NCBI GenBank assembly: GCA_030583865.1
Contig: CP129479.1
Location: 322,744-386,743, forward strand
Length of the DNA: 64,000 bases
DNA from: Thermodesulfobacteriota bacterium
Lineage (GTDB): Bacteria > Desulfobacterota > GWC2-55-46
Reading direction: 5' to 3'
Shown here: positions 60,001 through 64,000 of the stretch, one piece after another
How the letters are laid out: every line of letters starts with the position of its first letter
Position numbering within the stretch: the stretch's first letter is position 1
Program-made: the position numbers and the translations under genes
The notes under the pieces: generated by a model
Told to the model about the DNA's origin: nothing
What the model saw: the letters and a program-made list of their open reading frames with translations, nothing else
The model's database searches: none

Positions 60001-60183
60001 TGGGACAGCTCCAGAGGGAGCTGGCTTTCAGGCGGGCTCATGTCCGAGCGGCTCGACCCCGGCGACACGATAGTGGTCCCTGAGAAGGTAGACAAGATAG
60101 CGTGGCTCAAGGAAACGAAGGACCTCACCCAGATACTCTACCAGATAGCGGTTACCGCCGGGGTCCTCATGGTGATGTTCTGA
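57034..60183 (+). CDS. Wza-type polysaccharide export protein with multiple SLBB domains
   Basis: Outer-membrane/periplasmic export protein of 1049 aa. Signal peptide at 1-20 from a TTG start (RSAVLFLSILLFFSSGVFA). A poly_export domain follows at about 150-235 (SDYVIGPGDEMNVLVWGRM, VSREGTVQMPDIGPVQVGG), then repeated SLBB-type units of the form V-x-GEV-x-KPG-x-Y (for example VLGEVEKPGAYVV, VRGKVKRPGKYEL, IRGEVGKPGEYEY, LKGEVAFPGRYII). Residues about 525-630 are an extremely charged Lys/Glu/Arg insert between SLBB units. The C-terminus ends in a hydrophobic segment. It forms the exit channel for the polymer made by the following genes. Confidence 0.9.
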   Translation: MRSAVLFLSILLFFSSGVFAEDTCVEKREAVGALTAEGFEAFRADNEYIELRPEEAAKGRGLLKSKDIGSQPLPLKGEAGRLLPTGADRREAAMEHKGECKGSGLSLPDEADRGKKPSAKSLFERYLPSPEPLEVSTSLGPFGYEIFKANQAVILQDAPVASDYVIGPGDEMNVLVWGRMNGQYALTVSREGTVQMPDIGPVQVGGLTFAEMKKALSSRISGAIGTEASITMGKFRSIQVFVLGEVEKPGAYVVNGMSTLTGALMLAGGPSAIGSLRNIELKRGGKPMSSMDLYDLLLKGDNSMDTRLQSGDVIFVPPVGPLVGVAGNVKRPAVYELARSLDLAGVIELAGGTMPTAFTQRVQVERIEGNKKRTVTDINAEDRGAAGDFMLQDGDLVKVFAITEKDANAVFVRGKVKRPGKYELKDGMRLSDILRGEGDVDEEAHLDYGLIKRLEPPEMKAELLPFSLASVFSGKDDPLLKPRDTVFVFSRWFFSERPRVRLVGEVRCSSDFVLESRDRKEKRMERREAEEKPAPFEPGKDEKPRQKPDKQGDFKKELKKEGAVRKDEDRPGLKEIRAERENPARDAKEIRQNGQDQSEEAGYEDKGDPSYKSCELEYRENLTVRDLVLLTGGLAPEASSGGFEVYRTDPETRAMESMELNLSKAMAADAGHNLRLRPDDRVVIHSVRESSPRRFVSIRGEVGKPGEYEYASNWTVKDLVFAAGGVLESAYLKEAEFASGVVEDGRYGIRHMTIDIDSALAGDPGHNLPLSPNDSIHVKRIPEWRGEMYVSLKGEVAFPGRYIIRKGEALSSVIRRAGGFSDSAYLKGAVFTRESVRKLQQKNIDDAIDRFEQKILSRSADSAMSALGADEARQIQSAKEQKIALVEKLRAAKATGRISIRLEGLESFEGSVYDIALEDGDELLVPSRSDQVQVMGAVFNQTAFVHEPNATVSSYLGKSGGMTSDADRKAIYILKVDGTARSGSGWGLRWDSSRGSWLSGGLMSERLDPGDTIVVPEKVDKIAWLKETKDLTQILYQIAVTAGVLMVMF

Positions 60184-60196
60184 CAGGGATACGCGC

Positions 60197-61195
60197 ATGA
60201 AACTTTCAGGCAAGAGGGTGCTTGTGACCGGGGCGTGCGGCTTTATAGGCAGCCACCTCGTCGAAAGGCTCCTTGAGGAGGGCTCGGATGTGCGGGCCTT
60301 GGTCTGCTACAACTCCATGAATTCCTGGGGCTGGCTCGACCGCATCCCGTCAGAGGCGCTTAAGTCAGTCGAGGTCGTCAGCGGGGATATAAGGGACCCG
60401 CATGGCGTGAGGAAGGCAATCGAGGGCTCGGAAGTCGTCCTTCACCTTGCAGCCCTCATCGGCATACCCTATAGCTACCGCTCCCCGGAGAGCTACATGG
60501 ACACTAACATAAAAGGGACTCTCAATGTGCTGCAGGCCGCAAGGGATTTTTCGATAGAGAGGGTCGTCGTTACCTCGACATCCGAGGTCTACGGCACGGC
60601 CATGTACGCTCCCATTGACGAGGAGCACCCGAGGCAGGCCCAGTCCCCCTACGCAGCGACAAAGATAGCCGCGGACTCCCTTGCCGAGTCGTTCGTAAGG
60701 AGCTTCGGCCAGGACGTCCTGATAGCGCGGCCATTCAACACCTACGGGCCGAGGCAGTCCGCTCGCGCTATCATACCGACCATAATCACACAACTCCTCT
60801 CGGGGAACAGGGCGCTGAAGCTTGGCGCGCTCCACCCGACCAGGGATTTCGTTTACGTCAAGGACACGGTCGAGGGCTTCGTGAGGATAGCGAAATCAGG
60901 GGCCAAGCCCGGGACTGATATCAACATCGCGACAGGGCAGGAGATATCGGTCCGCGCCCTCGCGGAGACGATAGCCGGGATCACGGGTGAGGGCGCGGAG
61001 ATAAAAAGAGACGACAACAGGGTGAGGGTATCCGCGAGCGAGGTCGAAAGGCTCTGCGGAAGCGTCGAGCGGCTTAAAGGGCTTACGGGATGGGCGCCGA
61101 TGCGCTCCCTGGGTGAAGGGCTCAGGGAAACTGTCGAGTGGTTCAGCGTCAGGGAGAACCTGAATGGCTACAAGCACGGCATCTACAATATCTAA
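60197..61195 (+). CDS. SDR-family NAD-dependent 4,6-dehydratase (LegB-like)
   Basis: Extended SDR of 332 aa with VLVTGACGFIGSHLVERL (NAD loop, about 9-26), LHLAALIGIPYSYRSPESY and the catalytic YAATK (about 152-156), with TSTSEVYGT before it. The pattern matches 4,6-dehydratases of the GDP/UDP-GlcNAc type that start legionaminic acid synthesis. It is followed by a LegC-like aminotransferase (32-bp overlap) and NeuD/NeuB homologues, which strongly supports this role. Confidence 0.87.
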   Translation: MKLSGKRVLVTGACGFIGSHLVERLLEEGSDVRALVCYNSMNSWGWLDRIPSEALKSVEVVSGDIRDPHGVRKAIEGSEVVLHLAALIGIPYSYRSPESYMDTNIKGTLNVLQAARDFSIERVVVTSTSEVYGTAMYAPIDEEHPRQAQSPYAATKIAADSLAESFVRSFGQDVLIARPFNTYGPRQSARAIIPTIITQLLSGNRALKLGALHPTRDFVYVKDTVEGFVRIAKSGAKPGTDINIATGQEISVRALAETIAGITGEGAEIKRDDNRVRVSASEVERLCGSVERLKGLTGWAPMRSLGEGLRETVEWFSVRENLNGYKHGIYNI

Positions 61196-62345
61196 GGGGG
61201 CACCCGGCAGGATAGCCCTTTCAGAGCCGGAAATATCCGGCAATGAATGGAAGTATGTAAAGGAGTGCCTGGACACCGGCTGGGTCTCGTCAGCAGGCGC
61301 ATATGTTGCGCGCTTTGAGAAGAGCATTGCTGCATATACGGGAGCCCATGAGGCCGTCTCTACAGTAAACGGCACCTCGGCGCTCCACGTGAGCATGGTT
61401 GCGCTGGGGGTAGAGGCAGGGGACGAGGTCGTGGTCCCTGCCGTGACATTTGTCGCGCCGGTGAACGCCGTAAAATACTGCGGCGGAGAGCCAGTATTCA
61501 TGGACTGCGACCCGGACACGCTCTGCATGGACACGGCAAAGCTCGCGGCGTTCCTCAAAAACGAGTGCTTCAGGGGCAAGGACGGCTTCACTTATAACGG
61601 CGCTACGAAACGGCGCGTGAAGGCGGTCGTGCCGGTGCATGTATTCGGCCACCCGGCGAGGATGGACGAGCTTATGGACGCGTGCCAGGGGAAAAACATC
61701 GAAATTATAGAGGACGCAACCGAGAGCCTGGGCTCGGAGTTCATGGGAAAGAAGACCGGCACATTCGGCGCGGCAGGGTGCTTCTCGTTTAACGGGAACA
61801 AGATCATCACGACAGGCGGCGGCGGGATGGTCGTAACGGACGACCGAGCGCTCGCCGCAAGGCTAAGGCACCTTACGACCCAGGCCAAGGCGGACGCCTT
61901 CGAGTACGAGCACGACGAGGTCGGCTATAACTACAGGCTTACCAATATACAGGCTGCGCTGGGGGTCGCGCAAATGGAGCGGCTGGAAGAGTTCGTCTCG
62001 GCCAAGAGGAGGAACGCCGGGTCCTACAGGCGGCTGCTCACGGAAAGCGCAGGGCTCATGTGGGAAAAGACCTGGGCCAAAAGCAATTTCTGGCATTGCA
62101 CCATAAGGGCGGGGGAAGCGAGGCGGGAGGCCATTATCAGGCGCCTCTACGAAAAGGGCATACAGGTGAGGCCCCTGTGGAAGCCGGCCCACCTCCTTCC
62201 CATGTACAGGGGGTGCCAGGCATACAGGATAGAGAGCGCGGAAGCGGCTTACAGGAGCTGCCTGAATATCCCGAGCGGGGTTGCGCTGAGAAAAGAGGAG
62301 ATGGAGCGCGTGGCAGGGGAGATAAATAGCGCGCTCGGGGGTTGA
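61164..62345 (+). CDS. LegC-family PLP aminotransferase
   Basis: DegT/DnrJ/EryC1-type aminotransferase of 393 aa. NGTSALHVSMVALGV, VHVFGHPARMDEL, ATESLGSEFMGKKTGTFG, and the PLP lysine in FSFNGNKIITTGGGGM (Lys near residue 214) are visible. LegC-type enzymes put the amino group at C4 of the dehydratase product on the way to a nonulosonic acid. ATG 61164 lies 32 bp inside the previous gene; no later start is convincing. The next gene begins at its stop. Confidence 0.9.
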   Translation: MATSTASTISKGAPGRIALSEPEISGNEWKYVKECLDTGWVSSAGAYVARFEKSIAAYTGAHEAVSTVNGTSALHVSMVALGVEAGDEVVVPAVTFVAPVNAVKYCGGEPVFMDCDPDTLCMDTAKLAAFLKNECFRGKDGFTYNGATKRRVKAVVPVHVFGHPARMDELMDACQGKNIEIIEDATESLGSEFMGKKTGTFGAAGCFSFNGNKIITTGGGGMVVTDDRALAARLRHLTTQAKADAFEYEHDEVGYNYRLTNIQAALGVAQMERLEEFVSAKRRNAGSYRRLLTESAGLMWEKTWAKSNFWHCTIRAGEARREAIIRRLYEKGIQVRPLWKPAHLLPMYRGCQAYRIESAEAAYRSCLNIPSGVALRKEEMERVAGEINSALGG

Positions 62346-62975
62346 ATGAAGGAGCGGCTGGTGCTCATAGGAGGCGGAGGCCACGCCAGGGTCCTTATGG
62401 AGCTTATATCATTATCCGATTCTTTAGAGGTTGAGGCTGTGCTGGACCCCAATCTTGCGCCAGGTACGTTTGTTTCGGGCATAAAGGTGGCCGGAGGGGA
62501 CGGGCTCCTTCCGGGGTTGTTTTCGCGCGGCGTCCGATACGCATGCGTGGCAGTAGGCAGCGTGAAAGACAACACAAGGCGCGCTTCGATCTATAAAAAG
62601 CTCAAGGAGGCCGGATTCAGCCTGCCCCGTCTCATGCACCCGAAGGCATTTATTTCCGGAAGCGCGGACATAAACGAGGGCGCGCAGGTAATGGCGGCGG
62701 CTGTGGTGCAGGCAGGTTCTTCAATCGGTGCTAACACCATCGTAAATTCCGGGGCCATAGTCGAGCACGACTGCAGGATAGGAAACCACGTGCACCTTTC
62801 CCCGGGCTCGGTAATTTCCGGAGGCTCCGTAATAGAGGAGGGCGCGTTCGTGGGGGCCGGCGCGACTGTCATCCAGGGTGTGAGGGTCGGAGAGCGCGCA
62901 ATAATTGCGGCAGGCGCGGTTGCAGTGGGTGATGTGGCGCCCGGCGTCCTTGTAAAGGGGGTGCCGGCAGCGTGA
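62346..62975 (+). CDS. NeuD/PglD-like sugar O- or N-acetyltransferase
   Basis: Protein of 209 aa. An N-terminal Rossmann-like part (LVLIGGGGHARVLMELI) is followed by a left-handed beta-helix of hexapeptide repeats (VMAAAVVQAGSSIGANTIVNSGAIVEHDCRI and on to VKGVPAA). The order and length match NeuD/LegH/PglD, which acetylate amino-sugars or sialic acids. The start abuts legC; the stop overlaps neuB-like by 4 bp. Confidence 0.88.
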   Translation: MKERLVLIGGGGHARVLMELISLSDSLEVEAVLDPNLAPGTFVSGIKVAGGDGLLPGLFSRGVRYACVAVGSVKDNTRRASIYKKLKEAGFSLPRLMHPKAFISGSADINEGAQVMAAAVVQAGSSIGANTIVNSGAIVEHDCRIGNHVHLSPGSVISGGSVIEEGAFVGAGATVIQGVRVGERAIIAAGAVAVGDVAPGVLVKGVPAA

Positions 62976-63976
62976 GCATATTCCTGATAGCGGAAGCGGG
63001 GGTGAACCATAACGGCAGCATTGAGATGGCGCTTCAAATGGTGGACGCTGCTGCGGATGCCGGGGCGGATGCGATCAAGTTCCAGACCTTCAGCGCGGAA
63101 AGGGTAGTAACGAGGCGCGCGGAAAAGGCCGCCTACCAGGTGAAGACTACCGATACTGGTTCGCAGCTTGAGCTGCTCAAGCGATACGAGCTGGATGAGA
63201 GAGCGCATCTCCGCTTGATAGGGCGCTGCCGTGAAAGGGGCATACGGTTCCTCTCGACCCCGTTCGACCTTGAGAGCATAGAGCTCCTTTCAAGCCTCGG
63301 GCTGGAACTATTTAAGGTCCCGTCAGGGGAGATAACGAATCTTCCATATTTGAGGAAGGTGGGCGGGCTTGGAAAGGAAGTAATCCTCTCGACAGGCATG
63401 TCGGAGCTGGACGAGGTAAGGGCGGCGATAGAGGCCCTTGCAGAATCAGGGACGCCGAAGGGGCGCATAGCCGCGCTCCACTGCAATAGCGAATACCCTA
63501 CCCCTATGGAAGACGCGAACCTCCGGGCAATGGCAACCATGAGGGAAGCCCTTAACGTAAAAGTCGGGTACTCGGACCATACGCCGGGCATTGAGGCGGC
63601 GCTGGCAGCAGCCGCGCTCGGGGCAGAGGTCATAGAGAAGCACTTTACCCTGGATAAAACGATGGAAGGGCCTGACCACAGGGCGTCCCTCGAACACGGC
63701 GAATTGAAGGCAATGGTCCTCGGCATAAGGAAAGTCGAGAAGGCGCTCGGGGACGGCATCAAAAGGCCCAGCCGGTCAGAGGGGGCGAATATCACGGCCC
63801 TCAGAAAGAGCATAGTCGCGGCCAGAGGCATAAAAAGAGGCGAGACGCTTTCCGAGGAGGCCATTACCGTCAAAAGGCCGGGGAGCGGCTTAAGCCCCAT
63901 GCTCTGGGACAGGGTCGTGGGCGGGCGCGCGAAGAGGGACTTCGCCCCTGACGAGCCCATAGAGGCAGAGGCTTAG
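62972..63976 (+). CDS. Nonulosonic acid synthase (NeuB/LegI-like)
   Basis: Protein of 334 aa. A TIM-barrel N-domain starts FLIAEAGVNHNGSIEMALQM, with DAIKFQTFSAERVV, FKVPSGEITNLPYL, ALHCNSEYPTP and EKHFTLDKTMEGPDH (metal and PEP-binding positions). A C-terminal SAF/antifreeze-like domain occupies about 275-330. It condenses PEP with a hexosamine derivative (N,N'-diacetyl-bacillosamine isomer, or ManNAc) to give legionaminic or sialic acid. The stop is followed directly by a neuC-like start. Confidence 0.93.
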   Translation: MSIFLIAEAGVNHNGSIEMALQMVDAAADAGADAIKFQTFSAERVVTRRAEKAAYQVKTTDTGSQLELLKRYELDERAHLRLIGRCRERGIRFLSTPFDLESIELLSSLGLELFKVPSGEITNLPYLRKVGGLGKEVILSTGMSELDEVRAAIEALAESGTPKGRIAALHCNSEYPTPMEDANLRAMATMREALNVKVGYSDHTPGIEAALAAAALGAEVIEKHFTLDKTMEGPDHRASLEHGELKAMVLGIRKVEKALGDGIKRPSRSEGANITALRKSIVAARGIKRGETLSEEAITVKRPGSGLSPMLWDRVVGGRAKRDFAPDEPIEAEA

Positions 63977-64000
63977 TTGCGCAATATTGCGGTAGTCACA
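63977..64000 (+). CDS. Start of a NeuC/LegG-like hydrolysing 2-epimerase (partial)
   Basis: Only eight codons are in the window, reading (M)RNIAVVT from a TTG immediately after the previous stop. That matches the usual first residues of UDP-GlcNAc 2-epimerase-type enzymes (xKIAVVTGTRAxYG), and it is the gene expected next in a nonulosonic acid operon. The call depends mostly on context. Confidence 0.55.

Overview
The window is chromosome from a GC-rich, probably anaerobic Gram-negative bacterium. Lgt, LpxH-type and Wza-type genes point to an outer membrane. A sirohaem-to-haem branch (AhbD type), CcsA-type cytochrome maturation, a PEP-CTERM protein and many radical SAM enzymes suggest a Desulfobacterota- or Nitrospirota-like lineage. 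I infer this from gene content only and cannot name a species. Coding is dense, with 1-4 bp overlaps and heavy use of AGG and ATA codons.

Layout: 1-4.4 kb holds the end of argH, an LptM-like lipoprotein and lysA-dapF-dapA-dapB (lysine and meso-DAP). 4.5-7 kb holds a DsbC-like protein with a CxxCH motif, tRNA-Thr and a REC-GAF-GGDEF protein. 7.2-12.6 kb (minus) is a TPP-riboswitch operon: HydG-like/ThiH, thiS, thiG, lgt, thiE, thiC. 12.7-16 kb (minus) has an ANTAR regulator and a small glycosyl-transfer cluster, then tRNA-Leu. 16.4-24.7 kb (plus) is housekeeping: transaldolase, RNase R, UbiB-like kinase, ribF, aroE, lpxH-like. 25.1-36 kb (minus) is a tetrapyrrole region (sirC-like, ccsA-like, hemA, hemC, cobA-hemD, hemB, ahbD-like, chlorite-dismutase-family), split by many small palindromic repeats. 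36.2-40.3 kb has an orphan DNA methyltransferase, a 2Fe-2S protein and a frameshifted FG-GAP gene.

Two accessory zones are tied to tRNA genes. At tRNA-Met (40.3-44.4 kb) an AT-rich island carries a PIN-GNAT-PUA fusion, an ASCH protein and a membrane protein, with fragments of the tRNA 3' end at 41.0 and 44.4 kb. This is the best candidate for an undescribed system. At tRNA-Phe (49.1-53.9 kb) two stacked insertions are marked by tRNA 3' fragments and a 117-bp direct repeat. They carry two deaminases and a lone Cache protein, then a DPSL ferritin-like protein, HupE, NikR and a decayed integrase.

The right end (56.6-64 kb) is a surface-polysaccharide locus: an SLBB export protein, then legB-legC-neuD-neuB-neuC-like genes for a nonulosonic acid of the legionaminic/sialic type. 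It is preceded by a good sigma70-type promoter and a leader of about 420 nt.

Two families of dispersed repeats run through the window: family A (about 140 bp, 7 full copies and one half) and family B (about 135-160 bp, 4 copies). All copies of each family lie in the same chromosomal orientation, and both show compensatory changes in a hairpin stem.
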